A stretch of DNA of 64,000 nt, taken from the NCBI RefSeq assembly GCF_013168275.1, contig NZ_AP019547.1, forward strand, positions 930,001-994,000, written 5' to 3'. Position 1 is the stretch's first letter, and each line of letters begins with the position of its first letter. Origin of the DNA: Candidatus Nitrotoga sp. AM1P (lineage in GTDB: Bacteria > Pseudomonadota > Gammaproteobacteria > Burkholderiales > Gallionellaceae). The position numbers and the translations under genes were made by a program. The notes beneath the pieces were generated by a model that was not told the DNA's origin, did not search any database, and saw only the letters and a program-made list of their open reading frames with translations. This document shows, piece after piece, positions 55,140 through 64,000 of this stretch.

Positions 55140-58100
55140 CATGCAAGGTGCGCAAGGTAGCAACCGGCAACGCGGCATTGGTCGCTATACCCTCTCTATA
55201 ACTAAAGCAATCATCCGCAATCGCGGTGATCATGAGGTGCTTCTCGCCCTCAATGGGCTTTTTCCTGACACCATTGAACCGATACGCGCTGCGTTTGATG
55301 GCTTGTTGCCACAAAAAAATATCCGTGTCTGGCAGGCACCAGGGCCGAGATATGATTCAAGCAACGAAAATCATTGGCGCACTCGCGCCGCCGAACTAGT
55401 TCGTGAGGCTTTTCTAGCGAGCCTCAAGCCGGATATCATACTTGTCAATAGCCTTTTCGAAGGATCAAATGATGATGCTGCCACCAGCATTGGCATGCTG
55501 AGTCGCACCATGCCGACGGCGGTGATCCTACATGACTTGATCCCCCTGATTCACCGCCACCTCTACCTGCAAAATCCGCTGGTCGAGTCCTGGTATGAGA
55601 ATAAACTCGGCCATCTGCGCCGAGCCGACCTGCTGCTCGCTAATTCGGAATCATCTCGGCAAGAGGGTATTCGTTACCTCAGTTTTCCGCCTGAAGCATG
55701 TCTCAATATTTCTGCGGCAGCTGACCCTCAATTTCAGCCGCAGCAAATTGACTCCAAGCGAAAATCAGAAATTCGCCAGCGTTACGGGTTGCATCGCCCA
55801 TACGTGATGTACACAGGCGGTATAGATCACCGTAAAAATGTTGAAGGTCTTATTCGCGCCTACTCGAAACTGACCAAACCGCTGCGCACCAGCCACCAAC
55901 TAGCGATTGTTTGCGCTAATCTGACCCTTAGCAGTCGTGCTGCCCTGAAAAAAATCGCCAGGGAGCAGGGATTAAAGGATGATGAAGTGGTGCTGACGGA
56001 ATTTGTACCTGAAGATGATTTACTCATGCTTTACGGCTTATGCAAAACCTTTGTATTACCATCGTGGCATGAAGGCTTTGGCTTGCCAGCTTTGGAGGCG
56101 ATGTCTTGCGGGTGTGCAGTAATTGGCTCCAACACTTCCAGCCTACCAGAAGTGATTGGCCGCGATGACGCTCTATTTGACCCGATGGACGATATGACCA
56201 TCGCTGAAAAGCTTACGCAGGTGCTGACTGACGAAAAATTCCGATTAGAATTAGAACAACACGGCCTGGAACAGGCCAAGCTATTTTCATGGGATACCAC
56301 TGCGCAACGGGCAATTGCCGCCTTTGAAAACCTTCATACGAGACAATCTTCCGATGCTTCAGTGTTGTGCCCCCTTCCCTGCCGGCCCAAACTGGCGTAT
56401 GTCTCGCCATTGCCACCAGTGCGTAGCGGTATCAGTGATTATAGCGCCGAACTTCTGCCCGAGCTTGCACGCCATTACGATATTGACGTGATCGTGGCGC
56501 AAGACTCCGTGTCCGTACCTTGGATCGAGGCCAACTGCCCGATTCATAGTGTGGAATGGTTCAAGACTAACGCAAACCGTTACGATCGGGTGCTCTATCA
56601 TTTTGGCAACAACACCTTTCATCAGCACATGTTTAACTTGCTGGAAGAAGTGCCGGGTGTCGTCACTCTGCATGATTTTTTCCTATCTGGTGTAGTAGGT
56701 CACATGCATTTTAGTGGTCAGGAGTCTGTTTCCTGGGTTCAAGCTCTCTATCAAAACCACGGCTATGCGGCCATGCAACAACATTTCAGTACCTCAGATA
56801 CGGCGGAAGTACCTTGGCGCTATCCGTGCAATTTAGGTGTACTTCAGACTGCCCTTGGAGTAGTTGTACACTCCAAAAACTCCATACGATTGGCTGGCCA
56901 GTGGATCGACGAAAAAGCGGCTGATGACTGGGCGGTGGTTCCGCTCCTTCGCATTCCAGAATTTGGTATTGATCGAACTAAAGCACGCCGCTTGCTTGGC
57001 TTTGGCAATGATGATTTTGTGGTGTGTAGTTTTGGTTTACTCGGGATGACCAAGCTGAACCATCGATTGCTCGACGCTTGGCTAACCTCGACTTTAGCGA
57101 AGAATATCGATTGTATACTGGTATTCGTCGGCGAGAATCAGGGCGGTGTGTATGGGGCAGAACTGGTCACCCGGATCCGCCAAAGTGGCTTAAGTAAGCG
57201 TATTCGCATTACCGGCTGGACAGACACTGCCACCTTCCGCCATTACCTTGCGGCGGCCGATGCAGGGGTGCAATTGCGCACACTCTCCCGTGGCGAAACG
57301 TCGGCAACAGTACTGGATTGTATGAATTACGGCCTTCCCACTATCGTGAATATTAACGGCAGCATGGCAGACCTGCCCGATGACGGAGTATGGAAGCTGT
57401 CAGACGAATTTGATGATGCGGATCTGGTGGGGGCACTGGAAACCCTGTGGCGTGACCCTGCTCGCCGACAGCAATTGGGCGCGAGGGCGAGAGAGATCAT
57501 TCTTACGCATCATGCTCCACGGACCTGTGCCGACCAGTACGCCCAGGCGATCGAGTCTATATATCAGACAGCGCTTACCAACGAGTCCGCTTTAGTCCGC
57601 GCATTGTCCCACATTGAACCGGCGCCGACAGAAGCTCCAGCGTGGATCTCTGTGGCAGAAGCAACGGTCCTTTCCATATCACCCCGGCATGTTCCCCGTC
57701 AGTTATTAATTGACATCTCGGAACTGGTTCAACGCGATTCAAAAAGTGGTATTCAACGAGCTGTGCGCAGCATTCTAAACGAATTACTTGCCAATCCACC
57801 CGCTGGCTACCGGGTGGAACCCGTTTATGCCACACCTGATCACAGCTACCGCTATGCCCGGCGCTTCACTTTGCGCTTCCTCAACTGCCCCGAATCGATC
57901 CTGACAGATGATCCAATCGAATTCCGAGCTGGTGACCTGTTTCTGGGGCTGGACTTACAGCCTCAAGTAGTGCCGTCTCAACAGGCCTTTTATAAGCAGT
58001 TGCGCAACTACGGTATACAGGTTCAATTCGTAGTATTTGATCTTTTGCCTATTATTTTGCCCAAAGCTTTCCCTGAGTGGGCGACAAAAATACATCAAGA

Positions 58101-58869
58101 CTGGCTGCAAGTAGTGACTGAAAGTGATGGTGCTATTTGCATCTCCAAAGCCGTGGCTGACGAGCTAACAGACTGGCTCAAGGCGAACGGATTAGCACGT
58201 CAACGACCATTCATGATTGACTGGTTTCATTTGGGAGGGAACATAGAAGCATCATCCCCATCCAAAGGTGTGCCAGACAATGCAAGGTTAGTGTTAAGTC
58301 AACTAGCGAATCGTCCGAGCTTCTTGATGGTCGGCACCTTGGAACCCCGTAAAGGTTATATACAGGCACTTGCTGCATTTGAAAAAATATGGGCGGAAAA
58401 CGTAGATGTGAATTTGGTGATTGTTGGCAAACAAGGTTGGATGATGGAATCGCTGGTAGATCGTCTGCGCCAACATCCCGAACTGGGGAAGCGCCTATTT
58501 TGGCTAGATGGCATCAGCGACGAATACCTGGAAAAAATTTATACAGCCAGCACGTGCTTAATTGCTGCCAGCGCGGGCGAAGGCTTCGGACTACCGCTCA
58601 TCGAAGCTGCCCAGCATAAAAAACCCATAATTGCGCGAGATATTCCCGTGTTCCGCGAAGTGGCAGGTGAACACGCATTTTATTTTAGTGGGCTTGCCCC
58701 CCTTGCCCTGGCGAGGGCGATTAGTGAATGGTTAACATTAAACGCCAATGGATTGGCACCTCAATCAATTGGCATGTCCTGGCTCACCTGGCAGCAAAGT
58801 GCTGAGCAATTGCTTACAAGAGTTTTAACGAGCCGCAACCAGCAGGTTTTACAAGAGTCAGCCGTATAA
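55123..58869 (+). CDS. Three-domain glycosyltransferase
   Basis: A 1248-residue protein containing three GT4-like (GT-B) modules. Module 1 (about 1-410): MRIVIDMQGAQGSNRQRGIG, GGIDHRKNVEGLIRAYSKL and HEGFGLPALEAMSCGCAVIG. Module 2 (about 425-825): LAYVSPLPPVRSGISDYSAE, LHDFFLSGVVGHMHF and RGETSATVLDCMNYGLPTIV, with a less canonical donor site. Module 3 (about 870-1245): LLIDISELVQRDSKSGIQRA, FLMVGTLEPRKGYIQALAAF and GEGFGLPLIEAAQHKKPIIA. No membrane segment is seen. It could add several sugars in order, or act as a processive chain-building enzyme for the ABC-exported glycan. It starts inside the FkbM gene. Confidence 0.9.
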   Translation: MRIVIDMQGAQGSNRQRGIGRYTLSITKAIIRNRGDHEVLLALNGLFPDTIEPIRAAFDGLLPQKNIRVWQAPGPRYDSSNENHWRTRAAELVREAFLASLKPDIILVNSLFEGSNDDAATSIGMLSRTMPTAVILHDLIPLIHRHLYLQNPLVESWYENKLGHLRRADLLLANSESSRQEGIRYLSFPPEACLNISAAADPQFQPQQIDSKRKSEIRQRYGLHRPYVMYTGGIDHRKNVEGLIRAYSKLTKPLRTSHQLAIVCANLTLSSRAALKKIAREQGLKDDEVVLTEFVPEDDLLMLYGLCKTFVLPSWHEGFGLPALEAMSCGCAVIGSNTSSLPEVIGRDDALFDPMDDMTIAEKLTQVLTDEKFRLELEQHGLEQAKLFSWDTTAQRAIAAFENLHTRQSSDASVLCPLPCRPKLAYVSPLPPVRSGISDYSAELLPELARHYDIDVIVAQDSVSVPWIEANCPIHSVEWFKTNANRYDRVLYHFGNNTFHQHMFNLLEEVPGVVTLHDFFLSGVVGHMHFSGQESVSWVQALYQNHGYAAMQQHFSTSDTAEVPWRYPCNLGVLQTALGVVVHSKNSIRLAGQWIDEKAADDWAVVPLLRIPEFGIDRTKARRLLGFGNDDFVVCSFGLLGMTKLNHRLLDAWLTSTLAKNIDCILVFVGENQGGVYGAELVTRIRQSGLSKRIRITGWTDTATFRHYLAAADAGVQLRTLSRGETSATVLDCMNYGLPTIVNINGSMADLPDDGVWKLSDEFDDADLVGALETLWRDPARRQQLGARAREIILTHHAPRTCADQYAQAIESIYQTALTNESALVRALSHIEPAPTEAPAWISVAEATVLSISPRHVPRQLLIDISELVQRDSKSGIQRAVRSILNELLANPPAGYRVEPVYATPDHSYRYARRFTLRFLNCPESILTDDPIEFRAGDLFLGLDLQPQVVPSQQAFYKQLRNYGIQVQFVVFDLLPIILPKAFPEWATKIHQDWLQVVTESDGAICISKAVADELTDWLKANGLARQRPFMIDWFHLGGNIEASSPSKGVPDNARLVLSQLANRPSFLMVGTLEPRKGYIQALAAFEKIWAENVDVNLVIVGKQGWMMESLVDRLRQHPELGKRLFWLDGISDEYLEKIYTASTCLIAASAGEGFGLPLIEAAQHKKPIIARDIPVFREVAGEHAFYFSGLAPLALARAISEWLTLNANGLAPQSIGMSWLTWQQSAEQLLTRVLTSRNQQVLQESAV

Positions 58870-59310
58870 ATCTATTGGTGAATTCAATTTATCTCGTGTC
58901 CTAATACCGTGTGATAGCGTGCAGACGACTAGTAGATTGATCATTAAAATTACACCGTAAATTTAGTCATTTTGACTTAATGTAAGTATATGTAATAATA
59001 CAATAAATTTATTATTTATAATAGTTTTTGCGTAGTTTATACTTGTATTTCAAACATAGGAGGCTAACAAAATTATGCTATTCTTTAATCTAAATTTATA
59101 GACGAAAATTTACGTAAATTTTTAGTTTCTCTAATTAATAATTTCATAGATACTTTTAACTGTGTATTTTTAACATACAGGAAATATTACCTTGCAATAG
59201 AAATTTATTACAATTTTCAGCCCAGTTATTGGCTTACTCAAACTACACTTATATAAATTCGGATGTGGAAACACCAAATAGCTCACCTCTAAACAAATCA
59301 GGAGACCAAC
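58870..59310. other. AT-rich intergenic region before the beta-helix genes
   Basis: 441 strongly AT-rich bases with no gene or RNA recognised. GGAGA at 59301-59305 is the ribosome site of the next gene. Long A/T runs could carry promoters, but none is clear enough to list. No GG-N10-GC motif of good quality was found. Confidence 0.5.
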
Positions 59311-60237
59311 ATGTTTAAAAAATTATCCGCCGTATATTTAATTGCTACTCTGGGTATCATCGTAGTAACCCCTGGACAGGCTGCCGTTCAACGTGCCTTT
59401 GTTGCGTCCTATGGATTGAACTCCAATACTTCCTTTGACTGTGATGTTGCCCACCCCTGCCGCCAGTTTTTAGCAGCAGTAACCGTAGTCAATCCAGATG
59501 GCGAAGTCGTAGCGCTCGATACCGCAGCGTATGGCGCCGTCACACTCACCCAGTCGATCTCTTTAACGGCAGCTCCGGGGGCCTATGCCGGCATTACTGT
59601 CTTTCCAGGCTCAAACGGAGTGACGATTGCCACTCCCGGAGTGAATGTAGTGCTACGTGGCCTGACTATTAATGGTCAAGGCGGTACTAACGGGATTTTA
59701 ATGACAGCTGGTGCCAAGCTTTCAATCGAAAACTGTGTCATTTCCAATTTTAATGCTGGTGCCCAACACGGCGTTTTTGTTAACACAGCCGCTACGGTGC
59801 GGATGGTGAACACCCTTATTCGCGATAGTGACGTTGGCATTGAGTTTCAGGGGGGAGCGACGGCCGATATCTCCGGATCCAAGTTTCTCGGAAATATCAG
59901 CAATGGCATCTTTGCGAATAACACAAATAGCTCGACTACGACTGTCGCTATCAGCGATACCGTCGTGACTGGAGGAGGTGTTGGAATTGAAGCATTTTCG
60001 ACTGCTGGAAACTCGCGAATAAACATGATCCGTTCAGCAGTTACTAATACCACCGAAGGTATCGCGGCATCTGCCTCGGGCGGAGCTGCCTCAGTAACTC
60101 TCAGCGACAGCATGGTGACGGGAAACACAACGGGGTATTTCCAGAGCTCCGGCGGCACAATAAGGTCGCTGGTCAATAACATTATCACGGATAACGGCGG
60201 TAATACAGGTGTACTTACTACTTTAGCTCCTTTGTAA
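59311..60237 (+). CDS. Secreted right-handed beta-helix repeat protein, copy 1
   Basis: A 308-residue exported protein. Seen: a signal peptide (AVYLIATLGIIVVTPGQAA), a conserved head (VQRAFVASYGLNSNTSFDCD, two cysteines in DCDVAHPCRQFL), then about 220 residues of short beta-helix turns (NVVLRGLTINGQG, AKLSIENCVISNF, TVRMVNTLIRDSDVGIEFQG). Such heads occur in many proteobacterial hypothetical proteins. There is no sorting signal. The enzyme class is unknown; a polysaccharide-binding or lyase-like role would fit the glycan locus but is speculation. Confidence 0.8.
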   Translation: MFKKLSAVYLIATLGIIVVTPGQAAVQRAFVASYGLNSNTSFDCDVAHPCRQFLAAVTVVNPDGEVVALDTAAYGAVTLTQSISLTAAPGAYAGITVFPGSNGVTIATPGVNVVLRGLTINGQGGTNGILMTAGAKLSIENCVISNFNAGAQHGVFVNTAATVRMVNTLIRDSDVGIEFQGGATADISGSKFLGNISNGIFANNTNSSTTTVAISDTVVTGGGVGIEAFSTAGNSRINMIRSAVTNTTEGIAASASGGAASVTLSDSMVTGNTTGYFQSSGGTIRSLVNNIITDNGGNTGVLTTLAPL

Positions 60238-60305
60238 AACCGGCCGAACCGGTCATATCCAACGGTCCTGGATAAGCCCGCGGTCTTAACAATTAGGAAA
60301 TGATC

Positions 60306-61265
60306 ATGTTAAAAAAATCTCCAGCCGTATATCTGCTTGCAGTTATGTGTGCAATGATAGCGACCCCTGCACAATCCGCCGTTCAGCGTGCCTTTGTTGC
60401 ATCTTATGGATTAAACTCCAATACTTCATTTGACTGCGATGTTACCCACCCATGCCGCCAGTTTCTAGCAGCGGTAACCGTAGTCAACCCAGATGGCGAA
60501 GTCGTAGCGCTCGATACCGCAGCGTATGGCGCCGTCACACTCACCCAGTCGATCTCTTTGACGGCAGCTCCGGGTGCCTATGCCGGCATTACTGTCTTTC
60601 CAGGCTCAAACGGAGTGACGATTGCTACTCCCGGAGTGAATGTAGTGCTACGCGGCCTGACTATCAATAGTCAAGGCGGCGATGCCGGTATTTTAATGAC
60701 CGCTGGCGCCAAGCTTTCAATCGAGAACTGTGTCATTGCTAATTTTTCGATTATTGGTAGCCCCTTTAACCAATACGGGGTATTAGTCCAAACAGCAGCA
60801 ACGGTGCGGATGGTTAACACCCTTATTCGCGATAATGATATAGGTATTCAAATTCAAGATGGAGCTACGGCTGACATCTCTGGATCGAAATTTTTCGGTA
60901 ATTCCACTTATGGCATCGTTGCATTCAATGACATAAACGGCACGACCACGACTGCTGCTGTCAGCGATACTGTCGTGACAGGGGGTGGCATCGGTATTTA
61001 TGCAATTGTGGATTCCGCCTCCACCGCCACCGCCAGAGCAGAGATAGTCCGTTCGATAGTTTCGAATTATAGCGGAGGCGTTGCTGCCGAAAGCCAAAAT
61101 GGAACCGCTTCGGTTAGTATTCGTAAGAGCATGGTGACAGGAAGCAGTATATACGGGCTTGGACAGATCGGCTCTGGCGCAACGATGACATCTTACGGAA
61201 ATAATATGCTATCGAATAACTCCAGCAACCTTCTCGGCACATTAACTACCGTAGCGCCCCTCTAA
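60306..61265 (+). CDS. Secreted right-handed beta-helix repeat protein, copy 2
   Basis: A 319-residue paralogue of the preceding gene. ATG 60306 (MLKKSPAVYL) is chosen to match copy 1, with AGGA seven bases upstream; ATG 60300 is also in frame. The head is almost the same as copy 1 at protein level, and long DNA runs there are identical; from about residue 140 the helix turns diverge (FSIIGSPFNQYGVLVQTAAT, VDSASTATARAEIVRSIVSN). The genes are 68 bases apart. Confidence 0.8.
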   Translation: MLKKSPAVYLLAVMCAMIATPAQSAVQRAFVASYGLNSNTSFDCDVTHPCRQFLAAVTVVNPDGEVVALDTAAYGAVTLTQSISLTAAPGAYAGITVFPGSNGVTIATPGVNVVLRGLTINSQGGDAGILMTAGAKLSIENCVIANFSIIGSPFNQYGVLVQTAATVRMVNTLIRDNDIGIQIQDGATADISGSKFFGNSTYGIVAFNDINGTTTTAAVSDTVVTGGGIGIYAIVDSASTATARAEIVRSIVSNYSGGVAAESQNGTASVSIRKSMVTGSSIYGLGQIGSGATMTSYGNNMLSNNSSNLLGTLTTVAPL

Positions 61266-61438
61266 ATCAGTATTAGCGTATTGAAGGCTTGTGAAACCAA
61301 ATATAGTCAGCTTACTCTAAGCTAAACCAGTGGGAATGAGGATGTTCTAATCAATCTTTATTAATTGTCGACTTTAAGGTATCTGAGCATAATAAAAACT
61401 ATGAAGTGCGATACGGTTTGTGCAATATGGATACGGGA

Positions 61439-62614
61439 ATGAAGGTCATTCTTTCAGTTAATACCATCAAACCATCTTTGTCCGGGATCGGCCGCTATAC
61501 ATGGGAACTAACAAAACGTATTCCAACTATTCAGGGTGTGAAGTCAGTACGTTTTTTTTCTGATGGTCGCTGGGTGAACAATGCAAGCTCGCTACTCGAA
61601 CAATCGTCAGTCAAACTTGCTATACGTCAGCGGCTAATACGTAGCCCTTTGGTAGTAGCGGCATATCGTTGTTTGTCTCCCCTATTGTTGCGCCAACGTT
61701 TACGAGATTACTCTGATCATATATATCATGGCACAAGTTTCTTGTTGCCCCCCTTTTCTGGCCCGGCAATTGTAACCATTCACGATTTGTCGGTTTTTCG
61801 TTACCCACAGTTTCATCCTCCTGAGCGTGTTTCTTTCATGCAACGGGAAATTCCAATAACATTGGGCCGTGCCAATTTTTTGATTACAGATTCAGAATTT
61901 ATTCGGCAAGAGATCATCGAATTTTTTGGTTGGCCAGCAGATAAAGTGCGGGCTATACCGTTGGGAATTGCCGAGGACTACTGCCCACGAAGGATGGAGG
62001 AAACAGTTGATGTGCTAAGAAAATTTGGTCTAGAATTTGGTGCTTACACACTTTGCGTAGCAACCATTGAGCCCAGAAAGAATATTGGGACATTACTGTC
62101 AGCCTATGAAGCATTGCCACAAGCTCTAAGAAACCGGTATCCACTGGTGCTGGCGGGAGGGTATGGATGGAGAAGTGAGGCTATTCACCGTCGCATTGTG
62201 CATGGGCAGCGGCAGGGGTGGCTGCGCTATCTTGGGTATGTATCTGAGGCCAAGTTGCCTAAACTTTTTTCCGGCGCCCGGGGATTTGTTTACCCCTCCT
62301 TATATGAGGGTTTCGGATTGCCCGTGCTTGAGGCCATGGCGAGCGGCTTGCCAGTGTTAATATCCAATCGCGCATCATTGCCGGAAGTAGCCTTAGGAGC
62401 GGCGCTCATTGTGGAGGCGGAAGACGTTCAGACTATGACTGAAAATACCCGTGTGCTACTGGAAGATGATCAATGGAGGGAGACCGCGATTAAACGATCT
62501 CTGGAGGTGGCAGCACAATATTCCTGGGAAACGACCGCTCGGAAAACGGTGGAGATCTATCATTCCGTTAACAACCACCTAGCAACGGATAAGCCCGTGC
62601 TTAAACAATTATGA
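61439..62614 (+). CDS. Glycosyltransferase family 4 protein
   Basis: A 391-residue GT4 enzyme. Seen: ILSVNTIKPSLSGIGRYTWE, GTSFLLPPFSGPAIVTIHDL, VATIEPRKNIGTLLSAYEAL, and the donor motif YEGFGLPVLEAMASGLPVLI. It resembles mannosyl- and rhamnosyl-type transferases of surface glycans. The start is uncertain: the frame is open from GTG 61406, with ATGs at 61427 and 61439; the family usually begins near MKVILSVNT. Confidence 0.88.
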   Translation: MKVILSVNTIKPSLSGIGRYTWELTKRIPTIQGVKSVRFFSDGRWVNNASSLLEQSSVKLAIRQRLIRSPLVVAAYRCLSPLLLRQRLRDYSDHIYHGTSFLLPPFSGPAIVTIHDLSVFRYPQFHPPERVSFMQREIPITLGRANFLITDSEFIRQEIIEFFGWPADKVRAIPLGIAEDYCPRRMEETVDVLRKFGLEFGAYTLCVATIEPRKNIGTLLSAYEALPQALRNRYPLVLAGGYGWRSEAIHRRIVHGQRQGWLRYLGYVSEAKLPKLFSGARGFVYPSLYEGFGLPVLEAMASGLPVLISNRASLPEVALGAALIVEAEDVQTMTENTRVLLEDDQWRETAIKRSLEVAAQYSWETTARKTVEIYHSVNNHLATDKPVLKQL

Positions 62615-62636
62615 ATGTCACCAGGAAGACAAAGAA

Positions 62637-63599
62637 ATGAGGGCGCTAATTTGTGGAGTAGGCGGGCAGGATGGCGCATACCTTTCAAGACTTTTGCTAG
62701 ACAAGGGATACGAGGTCATCGGCGCATCAAGAGATGCCATGGCCTCTTCTTTCAGTAACCTGAAGAATCTCGGCATTCTGGACAAAGTGATCACTACTTC
62801 GATGGCCATTACTGACTTTCGCAGCGTCCTTCAAACTTTGGTTAAGCATCAACCTGACGAAATTTACAATCTCGCTGGGCAGAGTTCTGTCGGGCTTTCT
62901 TTCGAGCAGCCTGTGGAAACGATGGAAAGTATCGCAATCGGAACGCTGAATTTGTTGGAGGCAATCCGATTTTACGGAAAGCCGATACGGCTTTACAATG
63001 CAGGTTCAAGCGAGTGTTTCGGTGAGACTGGCACTAATCCAGCAAATGAGGAAACACCATTCAGGCCCCGAAGCCCCTATGCAGTAGCCAAAGCTTCAGC
63101 ACATAACCTTGTTGCAAACTATCGGGAGGCGTACAGTCTCTATGCGTGTACCGGCATTTTGTTTAATCATGAGTCTCCCCTCCGCCCAGAACGTTTTGTG
63201 ACACAGAAAATTGTCAGTACTGCAGCAAGGATTGCTTCGGGCAGTAATGAAAAATTGGAAATGGGGAACATCGATATACAAAGAGACTGGGGATGGGCAC
63301 CTGAATATGTGCAGGCGATGTGGAAAATGCTACAACTAAATCACCCCGAGGATTTCGTCATAGCTACTGGCAAGACAGTAACCTTGGAATTCTTTATCGA
63401 ACAAGCATTTCAATTTTTTGGATTACATTACAAAGATTATCTTGTTATCAATTCAAACTTGTATCGTCCAACCGACATCCACATCGGATCAGCGAACCCA
63501 TCTAAAGCTAACAAATTATTGGCTTGGCGTGCCCAAGTAAGAATTGAGACAATCATAGAGAACATGTGTATCTCGACCAAGAATGCAATTTACACTTAG
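62637..63599 (+). CDS. GDP-mannose 4,6-dehydratase-like protein
   Basis: A 320-residue short-chain dehydrogenase. Seen: the NAD(P) motif RALICGVGGQDGAYLSRLLL, YNLAGQSSVGLSFEQP, NAGSSECFGETGTNP, SPYAVAKASAHNLVANYREA (Tyr/Lys pair) and GILFNHESPLRPERFVTQKI. These fit the GMD family, but it is shorter than the usual 340-370 residues and differs from the true gmd that follows. It could be a second dehydratase or act on the product of the other, for example a reductase or epimerase. An AGGAAG site precedes ATG 62637. Confidence 0.8.
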   Translation: MRALICGVGGQDGAYLSRLLLDKGYEVIGASRDAMASSFSNLKNLGILDKVITTSMAITDFRSVLQTLVKHQPDEIYNLAGQSSVGLSFEQPVETMESIAIGTLNLLEAIRFYGKPIRLYNAGSSECFGETGTNPANEETPFRPRSPYAVAKASAHNLVANYREAYSLYACTGILFNHESPLRPERFVTQKIVSTAARIASGSNEKLEMGNIDIQRDWGWAPEYVQAMWKMLQLNHPEDFVIATGKTVTLEFFIEQAFQFFGLHYKDYLVINSNLYRPTDIHIGSANPSKANKLLAWRAQVRIETIIENMCISTKNAIYT

Positions 63600-63702
63600 T
63601 CGCCATCAATTATTCGGTATCATTTTTATACTGTTTCTTCACTGACAGCCATATTTCCCAAATATTTTGGCTGAAAATCAATATTGTTAGGAATTATCCT
63701 CT

Positions 63703-64000
63703 ATGCAAAAAATCGCTTTAATCACTGGTGTGACAGGACAAGACGGCGCTTACCTGGCCGAGTTTCTGTTAAAGAAAAGCTACATCGTGCATGGCATCAA
63801 GCGCCGTGCTTCTTTGCTCAACACAGACCGCATTGACCACCTGTACCAGGATCCTCATGTCAGCAATCGTAATTTCATTTTGCACTACGGTGACATGACT
63901 GATTCAAGCAGTCTAATTCGCATCATTCAGCAAGTACAACCAGACGAAATATATAACCTCGCTGCGCAAAGCCACGTGGCTGTATCGTTCGAAGAACCTG
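63703..64000 (+). CDS. gmd: GDP-mannose 4,6-dehydratase, 5' part (cut by window end)
   Basis: The first 99 codons of a typical Gmd. Seen: [20 protein letters not shown], the [20 protein letters not shown] arginine-rich NADP loop, [20 protein letters not shown] and [18 protein letters not shown]. The enzyme makes GDP-4-keto-6-deoxymannose, precursor of GDP-fucose, GDP-rhamnose or GDP-perosamine. AGGA lies ten bases before ATG 63703. Confidence 0.93.
   Translation, partial: MQKIALITGVTGQDGAYLAEFLLKKSYIVHGIKRRASLLNTDRIDHLYQDPHVSNRNFILHYGDMTDSSSLIRIIQQVQPDEIYNLAAQSHVAVSFEEP

Overview
The window looks like chromosomal DNA of a betaproteobacterium. Gene content (phoBR, O-succinylhomoserine sulfhydrylase, yebC-ruvCAB, a hemP/HugZ pair, a full exosortase A/PEP-CTERM exopolysaccharide locus) best fits the Nitrosomonadales, perhaps a Gallionellaceae-type organism. 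This placement rests on remembered gene content and protein style, not on a database search. Base composition is roughly balanced, and two stretches (about 50.6-50.95 kb and 58.9-59.3 kb) are clearly AT-rich.

Layout. (1) 0.1-11.1 kb is housekeeping: pncC, metZ behind a SAM-II-type riboswitch with its own terminator, yebC, ruvC-ruvA-ruvB, a scar where a truncated cardiolipin synthase abuts a headless, frameshifted gene, a 2-Cys peroxiredoxin, a sodium:solute symporter, and phoB-phoR behind a textbook Pho box. (2) 11.1-19.8 kb is accessory: a UDP-GlcNAc 4-epimerase, hemP with a Fur-like box, two diverged, oppositely oriented IS30 copies enclosing a small repeat-built secreted protein, a WrbA-type quinone oxidoreductase and a HugZ-type haem utilisation protein, then a DUF938 methyltransferase and a GNAT-like protein. 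(3) 20.4-44.3 kb is a nearly continuous, all-plus exosortase A (XrtA) locus: export lipoprotein, chain-length protein, tyrosine kinase, outer-membrane barrel, AAA ATPase, wecB, deacetylase, FemAB-like protein, glycosyltransferases, XrtA-EpsI, amidotransferase, UDP-xylose synthase. It ends in a less usual block (PaaK-like ligase, alpha/alpha-toroid protein, formyltransferase, O-glycosylation ligase).

(4) 44.4-49.2 kb carries molybdenum cofactor genes (mogA; mobB, moaD, moaE, moaC on the other strand), with a tandem duplication of the mobB-end/moaD segment in which one moaD has lost its Gly-Gly tail, then nth, a DUF1841 gene and a cobalamin adenosyltransferase. (5) 49.3-50.7 kb has a decayed IS200/IS605 element and a PEP-CTERM protein, a likely substrate of the XrtA encoded upstream. 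Its upstream region holds a perfect 20-bp-arm palindrome in which two divergent sigma-54-like promoter motifs are embedded. (6) 50.9-64 kb is a second surface-glycan locus: an ABC exporter (wzm/wzt with a C-terminal binding domain), a sulfotransferase, an FkbM methyltransferase with coiled-coil tail, a 1248-residue three-domain glycosyltransferase, two paralogous beta-helix secreted proteins, another glycosyltransferase, and two GDP-mannose dehydratase-type genes, the last cut by the window end.

Together, regions 3, 5 and 6 suggest a cell that invests heavily in its envelope: one Wzy-type exopolysaccharide coupled to PEP-CTERM protein sorting, and a second ABC-exported, apparently deoxyhexose-containing glycan that may be sulfated or methylated. 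The strongest leads for something new are the paired sigma-54-like sites in the palindrome, the ligase/toroid/formyltransferase block, and the repeat-built secreted protein between the IS30 copies. No CRISPR array, rRNA or tRNA was seen.
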